Position numbers and translations under genes: made by a program
Shown: in pieces, positions 1 through 6,600 of the stretch
How positions within the stretch are numbered: the stretch's first letter is position 1
Layout: the number at the start of each line of letters is the position of its first letter
The notes under the pieces: model-generated
Database searches by the model: none
Told to the model about the DNA's origin: nothing
Seen by the model: the letters and a program-made list of their open reading frames with translations, nothing else
Source: Candidatus Falkowiibacteriota bacterium
Lineage (GTDB): Archaea > Iainarchaeota > Iainarchaeia > Iainarchaeales > GCA-2688035
Length of the DNA stretch: 7,647 bases
Reading direction: 5' to 3'
Assembly: GCA_017610485.1 (NCBI GenBank)
Contig: JAFCBY010000054.1
Span: forward strand, 1-7,647

Positions 1-348
1 TTTGGGCTGGTTGCCCTAATAGCCCTCTTTGGCCTAAGCATTGTTCTCGTGCCAATTTACTCCATTGCGGGAGCGGCCCTTGCCTCTTTGGGCGCCACGT
101 TTTTGGGCTTCCTCCTGAGCGCTGTCTATGTTTTGCTCAAATTCAAGGCATTCATAAGCCCAAAGTCCCTTGCAAGAATTGCAATTGCAGGGCTTCTTGC
201 ATACGCCTTTTCAGTAAACATTGGATTGACAGGGCTTTTGCTGTTGGGCGAGCTTTGCCTAATGCTCTTGCTCTACGCCGCCACCCTGACAGTGCTAAGG
301 GAACTGAACAAAAGGGATTTGGACCTGTTCCTTAAAATGGTAAGGTAG
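1..348 (+). CDS. Polysaccharide flippase-like membrane protein, C-terminal part (5' end outside window)
   Basis: The frame is open from the first base to a TAG at 346-348, giving 115 residues with no N-terminus. A GTG at 49 lies inside the open frame and is unlikely to be the true start. Hydrophobic segments are visible at about residues 1-18, 21-46, 57-73 and 76-100, followed by a short charged tail ending RDLDLFLKMVR. A small-residue-rich helix reading AGAALASLGATFLGFLL, then paired helices and a short basic/acidic tail, is typical of the C-terminus of the Wzx/MATE-type polysaccharide biosynthesis (flippase) family, whose members move lipid-linked sugars across the membrane. The assignment rests on this pattern and on the glycosyltransferase neighbours; another polytopic protein such as a polymerase is possible. 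The next gene starts 54 bases downstream on the same strand, so the two are probably co-transcribed. Confidence 0.65.
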   Translation, partial: FGLVALIALFGLSIVLVPIYSIAGAALASLGATFLGFLLSAVYVLLKFKAFISPKSLARIAIAGLLAYAFSVNIGLTGLLLLGELCLMLLLYAATLTVLRELNKRDLDLFLKMVR

Positions 349-391
349 GCCTGTTTGCAATACGCATTGCTTGTGGTAATGCTGCTGGCTT

Positions 392-397
392 GGTGAT
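392..397 (+). promoter_or_regulatory. Shine-Dalgarno-like site GGTGAT deciding a TTG start
   Basis: GGTGAT is the exact complement of ATCACC near the 3' end of archaeal 16S rRNA. It ends five bases before the TTG at 403. The TGA inside it (394-396) is also the in-frame stop that closes the frame upstream, so the reading frame cannot extend further. This favours the TTG at 403 over the internal ATG at 457, which has no comparable site. Confidence 0.5.
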
Positions 398-402
398 TTA
401 CG

Positions 403-2124
403 TTGACGTGGGGAGCTTTAAAAGCTTTTAACAACCCCTTTTTCTATTGGTTTGGGATGAAGAATTTTCAGAAAAATGAACTGTTGCTGTTGGGGCTAAT
501 CCTTGTTGCGGCCTTTTTGCTCAGGGGCTGGCAGCTTGAGGCAGACGCCCCACTTGATTTGACGTTCAGCAATTCCCCTGTTACAGACCCTGGCCTTAGG
601 TCTTTTGACGCAAGAAATCTTGCCTTGTTTGGACGGCTTACTACTTTTGAGTCGGAGGAAAGCCCGAGTTATATGATGAGCCCAACCTTCACCTTTTTGT
701 CCTTCCTGTCCTTTTCATTCCTTGGCATAGGTTATGCCCAAATAAGGATCCTATCAGTGGTTTTTGGCACACTCTCAGTACTGTTTTTGTTTCTCTTGGC
801 AAAGCAGGTTTCAGGAAAAAATGTTGCCCTCCTGTCATCTTTCTTTCTTGCATTCTCATATTCTGCGGTAATGTTTGACAAGTTTGCTTTTTTGGAAACG
901 TTCGTGATCTCGTTTCTGATTCTTTCACTTTTGCTGTGGGTGAAAGGCAACAACAGCAGACTGCCCCTCCTTTTCAGACTGGGCTCTCTGTTAAGTTTTA
1001 TCCTTGCTTTCCTGTTCAAGCCATTGGCCATTCTTTTCCTTCCAACTCTGGTGGTTGCGTTCTTTCTCTCAAGAAGGCTTGCTAAAAACAAGCCAAGTTA
1101 CTTGGAGGGAATTTCACTGGCATCTCTTCTACTTCTGTTCCTTGCCTTTGCTTATTTTCTGCTTCCAATATTTTTTGACCTGTCTGGAACCACTGTCGGA
1201 GCCAGGTTTTTTGCTACCCCACTGGAACTGGTAAGGGGTATAGCCTTGTTCTTTGCAAACAGTTTTTTAGCCCAGTCCATTGTCCTTGCTTTCCTTTCCC
1301 TGGTTGGCATCATGATTACATTTCGCGATTTTTTGCATGACTGGTTTGGTGCCAGGCCAGGGCTTTTGCTTGCATCGGCTTGGCTGCTTTCCTCTGCCAT
1401 TCCCCTTGCAGGGCTTTCCTATCAGCCGCCCAGGTTTTTTCTAATGATGCTGCCTCCAATGTGTCTCCTTGCATCCATTACCCTTTTGAGATTCCTTGGA
1501 ACCGAGGTCTTCAGCGAGAGCGTATTCTTGAAGAAACGCGTTTTCGCTTTGTTTATTATCTGGCTTGGAATATTTAGTCTTGCTCTATCTATCTGGATAA
1601 ACAAGTTTTTCTTGCAGATAGAAGAGCTTTCAGCCCTGATTTTTTTCATAGCGGTCTTTGCAGGGGCAATTTTTTTCATAGGCTTGATAGCTTCGTTTGT
1701 TTTGCATTTTCTCTTTCCAAAAGTTCTGATTGGCATCTCTACGAGAAAAGCCATTTTTTTGGCCGTAATCCTTTTGTTCTTAGCTTCGACGGCCCTACCC
1801 TTCTATGCCTGGGCATCCTCACCGACTTTTTCTCTCATTGGGGCAACAAGGTCCCTTTCCCAAGACCTTCCATCTGACAGCATTGTTTTGGGATTTTCAG
1901 GTTCTTGGCTGTGCATGGAAACAAGCCTTAAATGTATTCCTCTTTTCAAGGGTTTCAACGATGAAAGTCCACTGGAAAAATTTGAGCCAACACACTTGCT
2001 TGTGACAAAGGGAATTGATGACTTGGTCTTTGAGGAGAACTACGGCCAATGGCAGGAAAGGACAGTGTTTGTGAAAACATACATCGTTGGAAAAGACCGG
2101 GTCGAGCTATACACTTTAAAATAA
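403..2124 (+). CDS. GT-C family (GT39/ArnT/PMT-like) membrane glycosyltransferase
   Basis: This 573-residue protein has about a dozen hydrophobic spans and probably uses lipid-phosphate sugars as donors on the outer membrane face. The first span is at about residues 27-44. It is followed by an external loop with Asp62 and Asp69 (TDPGLRSFDARN), the position of the catalytic Asp in GT-C enzymes. Next come a GIGYAQIRILSVVFGTL helix start (108-124) and FDKFAFLE (159-165, Glu165), matching the usual R/K-x-x-x-x-E element of the family. YQPPRFFLMMLPP (340-352) resembles the late Y-x-x-R-[YF] segment. The last 100 or so residues are a soluble tail with LEKFEPTHLLV (524-534), common in archaeal and bacterial GT39-type proteins. 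The TTG start has a GGTGAT site; an ATG at 457 (residue 19) is the alternative. It follows the flippase by 54 bases and converges on the carbamoyltransferase. Family confidence is good; sugar and acceptor are unknown. Confidence 0.8.
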   Translation: MTWGALKAFNNPFFYWFGMKNFQKNELLLLGLILVAAFLLRGWQLEADAPLDLTFSNSPVTDPGLRSFDARNLALFGRLTTFESEESPSYMMSPTFTFLSFLSFSFLGIGYAQIRILSVVFGTLSVLFLFLLAKQVSGKNVALLSSFFLAFSYSAVMFDKFAFLETFVISFLILSLLLWVKGNNSRLPLLFRLGSLLSFILAFLFKPLAILFLPTLVVAFFLSRRLAKNKPSYLEGISLASLLLLFLAFAYFLLPIFFDLSGTTVGARFFATPLELVRGIALFFANSFLAQSIVLAFLSLVGIMITFRDFLHDWFGARPGLLLASAWLLSSAIPLAGLSYQPPRFFLMMLPPMCLLASITLLRFLGTEVFSESVFLKKRVFALFIIWLGIFSLALSIWINKFFLQIEELSALIFFIAVFAGAIFFIGLIASFVLHFLFPKVLIGISTRKAIFLAVILLFLASTALPFYAWASSPTFSLIGATRSLSQDLPSDSIVLGFSGSWLCMETSLKCIPLFKGFNDESPLEKFEPTHLLVTKGIDDLVFEENYGQWQERTVFVKTYIVGKDRVELYTLK

Positions 2125-2154
2125 GCGTTGGCTGTTTGTCAAAATTAAAGGCTG
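2125..2154. other. Convergent intergenic gap
   Basis: Thirty bases separate the TAA of the plus-strand GT-C gene from the TAA of the minus-strand carbamoyltransferase. There is no hairpin and no T run of five or more here. On the minus strand, moderately T-rich sequence (TTTAATTTT) follows the carbamoyltransferase stop and could act as a weak archaeal terminator, but this is not demonstrated. Confidence 0.4.
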
Positions 2155-3888
2155 TTAGGTTCTTTGCTTCTTTTCCACAACAAAGTCCTCTATCGCCAGG
2201 GCATCAACGCAGCCGTTCTTGAAGGAGCGGATTGCATCCTCCGGAGTGCAGACAATGGGTTCTTCGTGCGCGTTGAAGGAAGTGTTGACAAACAGCGGCA
2301 GCTTGGTGAGCTCTTTGTGGGCTTTGAGAACCTTGTAGTAAACAGGGTTTGCCCTTGTATCGACAACCTGTGGCCTTGCGGTGTGGTCAATGTGGACAAC
2401 TGCTTGTGCCATCTTCTCCTTTTCCAGGGGGACATCAAAGGTGATTGTCATAAAGCGGGCCGGGTACATGCCCTTAGAATAGTTTATGTAGAAGTCAGCC
2501 GCGTCTGTGTCAAGCACTGAGGGGGCAAATGGCATGAACTCATTTCTCACAAGTCTCTTGTTCAGCCAGTCGTTGATGCTTTGGTCTGTTGGGTCTGCAA
2601 GAATGCTTCTGTTTCCCAAGGCGCGTGGCCCGTATTCCATTCTGCCCTGGAAAAAACCCACGACTTTTTTCTTTGCAACAAGCCTTGCCGCCTCTGCCTC
2701 CACATCACTCACTTCCCTTGCCTTCAGGCCCTCTTTTTCCAGGGCCTTTTGCACTTCATCGTTTGTGTAGCCCGGCCCAAAGTAGACATTGTCCAGTGAA
2801 AACGGCTTCAGGAAAGAGCCTTGGTCAAGCAGCTTCTGCGAGTAGGCATACAATGCGGCTCCGACCGCAAGGCCGCCGTCTCCCATGTGGGGATGCGTAA
2901 AAAAACTTTCAACCGGCTTTGATTCAATAATCCTTTGGTTGAGCTTGACGTTTGCAAAGACGCCGCCGGCTGTTACAACATCCGGGAGCTCTGTTTTCTC
3001 AACCCAGTGGCTAATGTACTTCACCATGTTCTGCTCCAAATGGTTTTGGACAGATGCCGCCAAGTCCTCTTTTGAAAAATTTCGAAGCTCTCTCCTAATC
3101 TTTTCCACTGCAGAGCTGTGCCTTGCATTGCTGTGGTTTACGATGGACCCCTTTTCAAATGTTATCTGCCTGTTGAAGTAGTCCAGGTGAGCCGGCTTTC
3201 CATATGCTGCCAGGCCGGTAATCTTTCCCTCGTGCTTGTTTGGGGTAAAGCCACAGAGTTCTGTTACATAGGCGTAGTACTTTCCAATGCTGTTGTAGCT
3301 GCCGATTTTGTGCCTAATCGTTATTTCCCCTTTTTCTCCGCTGCATATCAATGAGGAAAGTGCGTCCCCTGCTGCGTCGCTTGTCACAATCGTTGCCCTT
3401 TCCTTTCCGGATGTAAAGTATGCGGAGGCCGCGTGCGCCATGTGGTGGTCCACAAACAATATTTCGCAGTCAAAGCCCTTCTCTTTTGTCCATTCCTTGA
3501 TCTTTTTTTGTCTTTCTTTTCCACCGAGCTGCATCTCAATGGCCTTTTGCACAGGGATAAAGCCCTCTTTTTTCATGAGGTTTCCGGCAACCGTGCTTGC
3601 CTTTGAAGCAGTTTTTTTTGTGCCAAGCAGGTCCATTTTCTGGCTTGCTTCCTTGTGGGAAAGGGGGTTTGGCTGCCACAGCCCCCTCTCAGACGCAATT
3701 GCGATAAGGTCAATGTCTTTTGGCTTGAGGTCTGCCATCTCAAGCAAGGTTTTAATTGACTTTTTGGGAAAGCCCCAGCACATCTTCATTCTATTCAGGC
3801 GTTCCTCGTTTATCGCGGCAATAATAGCCCCGTCTTTAATCAGGGCCGCACCGCAGTCGTGTGAATCGTGTATTCCAAGAATTCTCAT
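2155..3888 (-). CDS. O-carbamoyltransferase, NodU/TobZ family
   Basis: Members of this family transfer a carbamoyl group from carbamoyl phosphate, through a carbamoyl-adenylate, to a hydroxyl of a sugar or sugar-bearing molecule in the cytoplasm. The protein is 577 residues, normal for the family. The N-terminal ASKHA/Kae1-like domain begins GIHDSHDCGAALI (5-17) and has INEER (26-30), DHHMAHA (147-153; His148 and His152 form the expected metal-binding HxxxH), TSDAAGD (169-175), AGGVFANVKLN (307-317) and HPHMGDGG (332-339, with Asp337 a likely metal ligand). The C-terminal YrdC-like part has GRMEYGPRALGNRSI (415-429), MPFAPSVL (452-459) and NTSFNAHEEPIV (535-546). All key motifs are present, so it is probably active. 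The ATG is preceded by AAAGGAG and overlaps the stop of the GT4 gene (ATGA), indicating translational coupling. The likely target is a sugar in the glycan built by this locus; that part is inference. Confidence 0.92.
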   Translation of the reverse strand: MRILGIHDSHDCGAALIKDGAIIAAINEERLNRMKMCWGFPKKSIKTLLEMADLKPKDIDLIAIASERGLWQPNPLSHKEASQKMDLLGTKKTASKASTVAGNLMKKEGFIPVQKAIEMQLGGKERQKKIKEWTKEKGFDCEILFVDHHMAHAASAYFTSGKERATIVTSDAAGDALSSLICSGEKGEITIRHKIGSYNSIGKYYAYVTELCGFTPNKHEGKITGLAAYGKPAHLDYFNRQITFEKGSIVNHSNARHSSAVEKIRRELRNFSKEDLAASVQNHLEQNMVKYISHWVEKTELPDVVTAGGVFANVKLNQRIIESKPVESFFTHPHMGDGGLAVGAALYAYSQKLLDQGSFLKPFSLDNVYFGPGYTNDEVQKALEKEGLKAREVSDVEAEAARLVAKKKVVGFFQGRMEYGPRALGNRSILADPTDQSINDWLNKRLVRNEFMPFAPSVLDTDAADFYINYSKGMYPARFMTITFDVPLEKEKMAQAVVHIDHTARPQVVDTRANPVYYKVLKAHKELTKLPLFVNTSFNAHEEPIVCTPEDAIRSFKNGCVDALAIEDFVVEKKQRT

Positions 3889-5117
3889 TTGGACTCCTTT
3901 CCTGCACTAAGCACTTTTTCATATTCTGCAATGAATTTTCCTGCGAGTGTTTCGTAGCTTAACTCTTTTTCGTCAAAATTTCGGCCGGCTTTTGAAAGCC
4001 TTTCGGAGAGTTTTTTGTCGGAAAGAATTTTGCATATCGCGTTTGCCAACTGTTTTGGATTTTTTTGTTCCACAAGCAATCCATTAAGGTTATGCTTTAC
4101 GGCGTCTGGAATTCCGCCTATGTCGCTTGCAACCACCGGCTTTCCTGTTGCCATGGCCTCGCCAATCACAACTCCTTGGCCGCCCTCTGTTTCGCCTCTG
4201 CTGTCAACTATTGCAGGTAGGCAAAAGACGCTGCAGGCCGCGTAGTATTCTGTAAGCGAGTTGTTGGGAATTCTTCCCGCAAAAATAACGCTTTTTTCCA
4301 CTTTGAGTTTGTTTGCCTCTTTTTCGATCTTTTCCTTTTCCGGGCCCGTGCTTCCAATGACAAGCTTTGCTTTTGGAAACTTTTTTAGTATGAGGGGCAT
4401 TGCTCTTACAAGGTAAATAAATCCCTTTCTTTCAACGATTCGGCCGAGTGCAAAGATCATGGGCTCCTTTTCCAAACCCAGTTCTTTTCTAAGTTTTTTT
4501 CCGCTGTTTTTTGGATTGAATTTTTTTGTATCTATGCCCCCGTAGAACAAAATTTTCATAGACTTTTTTATGCCAATTTCCAAAGCAGCTTCCTTTGTTG
4601 CCTGGCTGTTGGCAGTTACCAGCTCTGCGTGCTTCGTTGGCCATCTCGCAAGAGACGGCATCCCGTAGTTTTTTGCCAGGTAGACTTCTGCTCCGAACAG
4701 GTGGATTGCAAGCGGAAAGCCAAACTCTTTTTTTATAAGCGCTGCTGCCCACCCCTGTGGGAAACTCCAGAGTGCCTGAACAATGTCTGGCTTGAACTCT
4801 TTCACTGCTTTTCTCACGGCAAAGGTGTTGCTTATCACATACAGCAGGAGTTGTGTTTTTGCAAGAAGGCTTTTTTTTGTGTTTTCGGCAATTCCCTCTC
4901 CGTACGCTACCTTTTGCAGGGAGCTGGGCCAAAAGTATTGAAAGCGCTTTATCTTCATCTTGTTGAAAACCTGTTCTTTTTGGGTTCCTGCTGTGTGTGA
5001 AGCCAGAACCATGACCTTGTGCCCTTTCTCAACAATGGTTTTCGTAAATTCTCCAATCCAGTCGAGGCTCTCTTCAGGCGTCTCTGGAAATGTTGAGCTT
5101 ACAAAAAGGATTCTCAT
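3885..5117 (-). CDS. GT4-family (GT-B fold) glycosyltransferase
   Basis: This 410-residue cytoplasmic enzyme transfers a sugar from an activated nucleotide sugar to a growing glycan or lipid-linked acceptor. The N-terminal half begins MRILFVSSTFPETPEESLDW, as in many GT4 proteins, and contains PDIVQALWSFPQG (110-122) and HLFGAEVYL (139-147). The C-terminal donor-binding half has ALGRIVERKGF (223-233; Arg226 and Lys231 are the usual phosphate-binding pair), a GSTGPE turn (255-260), FAGRIPNNSL (279-288) and the acidic motif from Glu311 to Glu320, then GEAMATGKPVVASDIGGIPD (319-338). The two glutamates are separated by eight residues rather than the usual seven. The start is the ATG at 5117, which follows a TATA-like box but no clear ribosome binding site. 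The gene is first in an operon with the carbamoyltransferase, overlapping it by four bases. Donor and acceptor cannot be read from the sequence. Confidence 0.9.
   Translation of the reverse strand: MRILFVSSTFPETPEESLDWIGEFTKTIVEKGHKVMVLASHTAGTQKEQVFNKMKIKRFQYFWPSSLQKVAYGEGIAENTKKSLLAKTQLLLYVISNTFAVRKAVKEFKPDIVQALWSFPQGWAAALIKKEFGFPLAIHLFGAEVYLAKNYGMPSLARWPTKHAELVTANSQATKEAALEIGIKKSMKILFYGGIDTKKFNPKNSGKKLRKELGLEKEPMIFALGRIVERKGFIYLVRAMPLILKKFPKAKLVIGSTGPEKEKIEKEANKLKVEKSVIFAGRIPNNSLTEYYAACSVFCLPAIVDSRGETEGGQGVVIGEAMATGKPVVASDIGGIPDAVKHNLNGLLVEQKNPKQLANAICKILSDKKLSERLSKAGRNFDEKELSYETLAGKFIAEYEKVLSAGKESK
3894..3900 (-). promoter_or_regulatory. Ribosome binding site of the carbamoyltransferase (AAAGGAG)
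   Basis: On the minus strand AAAGGAG precedes the ATG at 3888 with a gap of five bases. It lies inside the last codons of the GT4 gene. It supports both the chosen start and re-initiation after the overlapping TGA. The first gene of this operon has no such site, so the cluster mixes leaderless and Shine-Dalgarno initiation. Confidence 0.7.
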
Positions 5118-5139
5118 AAAACCATTAACCCACAGTTAC

Positions 5140-5148
5140 TTTTTTATA
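5140..5148 (-). promoter_or_regulatory. TATA-box promoter of the GT4/carbamoyltransferase operon
   Basis: The minus strand reads TATAAAAAA from 5148 to 5140, centred about 27 bases before the ATG at 5117. Archaeal transcription usually starts 22-27 bases after the box centre, which would put the start at or within a few bases of the ATG. The lack of a good Shine-Dalgarno site before that ATG agrees with a leaderless mRNA. Confidence 0.6.
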
Positions 5149-5184
5149 CTTAGTTCATAAAAAAATTCTCTCTGTTAGTTTTAA

Positions 5185-5466
5185 TGGCTTTGGTACAATT
5201 TTAGAAGCAAGTTTGGTCGAACAATTCTTTATTTTAACCAAAAAGTAATAAACTGCTTACCTGTTGACGACTGGGAAAAGTTCGGCAGCTACTCTGGAAA
5301 GGCCTACTATGAAATGGGCTCGCTTAACAAAGAGTTGGTTGAGCGAATGTACAAGAAGGCCTACAAAGGGGCTTACTTTAGGCCAGGCTATGCCCTGAGA
5401 AGAATTTCAAAGAATCCAAAGCTATTGGTTTCGGGCCTGAAATACTTTTCAAAAATCTTCAAATAA
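5185..5466 (+). pseudogene. Remnant of a B12-binding-type radical SAM protein, C-terminal fragment
   Basis: The frame is open from 5185 to a TAA at 5464-5466 (93 codons before the stop), but two in-frame stops (5176-5178, 5182-5184) lie just upstream. The only ATG in frame is at 5314, deep inside the conserved part, and no start with a ribosome site is visible. The translation contains LPVDDWEKFGSYSGKAYY, then a charged helix NKELVERMYKKAYK, then GAYFRPGYALRRI and a hydrophobic-basic tail. This order matches the C-terminus of B12-binding-domain radical SAM proteins as I know them (DW-x-K-[FY], an [LT]-x-E-E-L helix, then a YLRP-x-Y-xx-[RK]-RL segment). Such proteins are usually 450-550 residues, so the B12 domain and the CxxxCxxC cluster site are missing. 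The rest of this 362-base gap (5118-5184) holds the GT4 promoter, and 5467-5479 is a short spacer. An assembly error or a very small expressed protein (50 residues from 5314) is less likely. Confidence 0.6.
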
Positions 5467-5479
5467 GAATGGGTTCTAG

Positions 5480-6496
5480 TCACTTCTCAAGCTCTTTTTT
5501 CCTCAGCTTGTAAAGGATCTCCTCCTGAATTTTTCTTTGCCTGTCAAGCATGTCCGCTATTAATGCAAGCATAATTAGAAGGAATCCCAAAAGCAGCAGT
5601 ATTCCTATGCCGTAGACAATCCAGCCAGGCGTGGGAACAGGCGAAAACAGCCAGTAGTAGAGAACCCCTATTACGCCCACTCCAAAAAGCAGGGCTCCCA
5701 TACCCCCAAAAAACATCATTGGCTTGTAGTCGCGCAAGGTCCTGACAACAATGAGCAATGCCTTTATGCCGTACCTATACCAGCTTTTTACCACCCGGCT
5801 TTGCCCCTCTCTCTGCCCCCTAACCCTGCACGCAACCCCTTCAATGCACATTCTCTTGTTAATCAGGTCAATAAGGGTTTCCTGAGTGTAGGTAAATTTT
5901 GCAAAGAGGTTGAGCCTCAAGGCGGCCTCTTTAGAGTATGCCCTGAAGCCGCATTGAGTGTCGGTAAAATTGCTTTTGGTAAAAAAATTAATCATTCTTG
6001 TGAACAGCCTGTTTCCAAATTTCTTAACCGCAGGCATTTTTGGCTCAAGGGCCTTTTTCTTGAATCTGCTGCAGGTTACAACATCGGCCTTGCCTGCCAC
6101 TATTGGGGCAACGATTTTCTCAATGTCCTCTGGATTGAATTGGCCGTCGGCGTCAATGTTTACAATTATGTCGGCCTTCATTCCCAAAGCTGTTTCAATT
6201 CCTGTCCTGAAGGCAATTCCCAACCCTTTGTTCACGCCGTGCGAAACTATTTTGTCGGCTCTTGCCTGCCTTGCCTTTTGCATCGTCCTGTCAGTGCTTC
6301 CGTCGTCAACAACCAGGACAAGGACTTTGCCCATGCCCTGAATTTTTTTCGGAATTGCCCTAATTACAGAGCCGATTGTCCTCTCTTCGTTGAGGGCCGG
6401 AATCAGGACCACAAGGCATGGCTTTCTCTTGCCATATGCCTTTGGCATACGGCGCTTTTTTGATGAAACTTTTTTCAAAAGTTTTTTGGAAGGCAT
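5480..6496 (-). CDS. GT2-family polyprenyl-phosphate glycosyltransferase (DPM1/GtrB-like) with two C-terminal membrane spans
   Basis: Members of this type move a sugar from a nucleotide donor to dolichyl or undecaprenyl phosphate at the cytoplasmic membrane face, making donors for GT-C enzymes. The 338-residue protein has a Lys/Arg-rich leader (1-26), the GT-A entry VVLIPALNEERTIGSVI (29-45), VVDDGSTD (62-69), HGVNKGLGIAFRTGI (86-100), the metal-binding DAD in IDADGQFNPED (114-124), and TDTQCGFRAYSKEA (178-191), which is very typical of this subgroup. Hydrophobic spans at about 259-283 and 291-313 are followed by a charged, probably cytoplasmic tail that may form a short coiled coil. The ATG at 6496 has a TATA-like box at the spacing of a leaderless start; Met17 (6448) is an alternative that would remove most of the basic leader. 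It is divergent from the second GT-C gene, a likely user of its product. Downstream on the minus strand a T5 run (5455-5451) could terminate the transcript. Confidence 0.9.
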   Translation of the reverse strand: MPSKKLLKKVSSKKRRMPKAYGKRKPCLVVLIPALNEERTIGSVIRAIPKKIQGMGKVLVLVVDDGSTDRTMQKARQARADKIVSHGVNKGLGIAFRTGIETALGMKADIIVNIDADGQFNPEDIEKIVAPIVAGKADVVTCSRFKKKALEPKMPAVKKFGNRLFTRMINFFTKSNFTDTQCGFRAYSKEAALRLNLFAKFTYTQETLIDLINKRMCIEGVACRVRGQREGQSRVVKSWYRYGIKALLIVVRTLRDYKPMMFFGGMGALLFGVGVIGVLYYWLFSPVPTPGWIVYGIGILLLLGFLLIMLALIADMLDRQRKIQEEILYKLRKKELEK

Positions 6497-6514
6497 ATTA
6501 AGAATTCCTGGTTT

Positions 6515-6534
6515 TAAGTGTTTAAAAGCACTTA
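6515..6534. repeat. Inverted repeat TAAGTG-N8-CACTTA framing a TATA box
   Basis: TAAGTG at 6515-6520 and CACTTA at 6529-6534 are perfect 6-base inverted arms. The 8-base centre holds the TTTTAAA box of the GT2 promoter on the minus strand. A protein dimer bound here would block the box, so it could be an operator; chance occurrence in AT-rich DNA is also possible. Confidence 0.4.
6521..6527 (-). promoter_or_regulatory. TATA-like box of the GT2 gene (TTTTAAA)
   Basis: The minus strand reads TTTTAAA from 6527 to 6521, centred about 28 bases before the ATG at 6496. That spacing predicts a transcript starting at or very near the start codon. A weak AGGA (on the minus strand about ten bases before the ATG) is also present and would matter only if a short leader exists. 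Confidence 0.5.
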
Positions 6535-6570
6535 TTTTTTGATTAACGTACCATAAAATCCGGCTTTTCC

Positions 6571-6578
6571 TTTAAATA
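6571..6578 (+). promoter_or_regulatory. TATA box of the downstream GT-C gene (TTTAAATA)
   Basis: TTTAAATA matches the archaeal TATA consensus closely and is centred about 26 bases before the ATG at 6601. No Shine-Dalgarno sequence lies between box and ATG, so a leaderless transcript is the simplest reading. The pyrimidine-rich CTTTTCC directly before the box does not resemble a strong BRE. Confidence 0.65.
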
Positions 6579-6600
6579 CCTTTATAGCCTAACCCTATTG

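Noticed and set aside
357..370. Small hairpin GCAAT-N4-ATTGC between flippase and first GT-C gene
   Set aside because: Only five base pairs and no following T run, so it is not credible as a terminator or attenuator.
3308..3910. A 200-codon plus-strand open frame opposite the carbamoyltransferase
   Set aside because: It lies entirely antisense to a gene with all its family motifs and start signals; its cysteine/serine/phenylalanine-rich product shows no recognisable domain.
4871..4878. Runs of eight T on the plus strand (here and at 3612-3619), A8 in the minus-strand genes, as possible programmed slippage sites
   Set aside because: Both genes read through in a single frame with intact motifs on each side; the runs come from consecutive Lys codons in Lys-rich proteins.
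403..5117. Strong T-richness of the plus strand across genes on both strands
   Set aside because: It is explained by protein content: plus-strand genes encode Phe/Leu-rich membrane proteins (TTT, CTT) and minus-strand genes encode Lys-rich soluble proteins (AAA), so no replication or transfer signal is needed.
5801..6463. A 220-codon plus-strand open frame opposite the GT2 gene
   Set aside because: It is the reverse of a strongly conserved GT2 catalytic domain; no promoter, ribosome site or recognisable family is seen.
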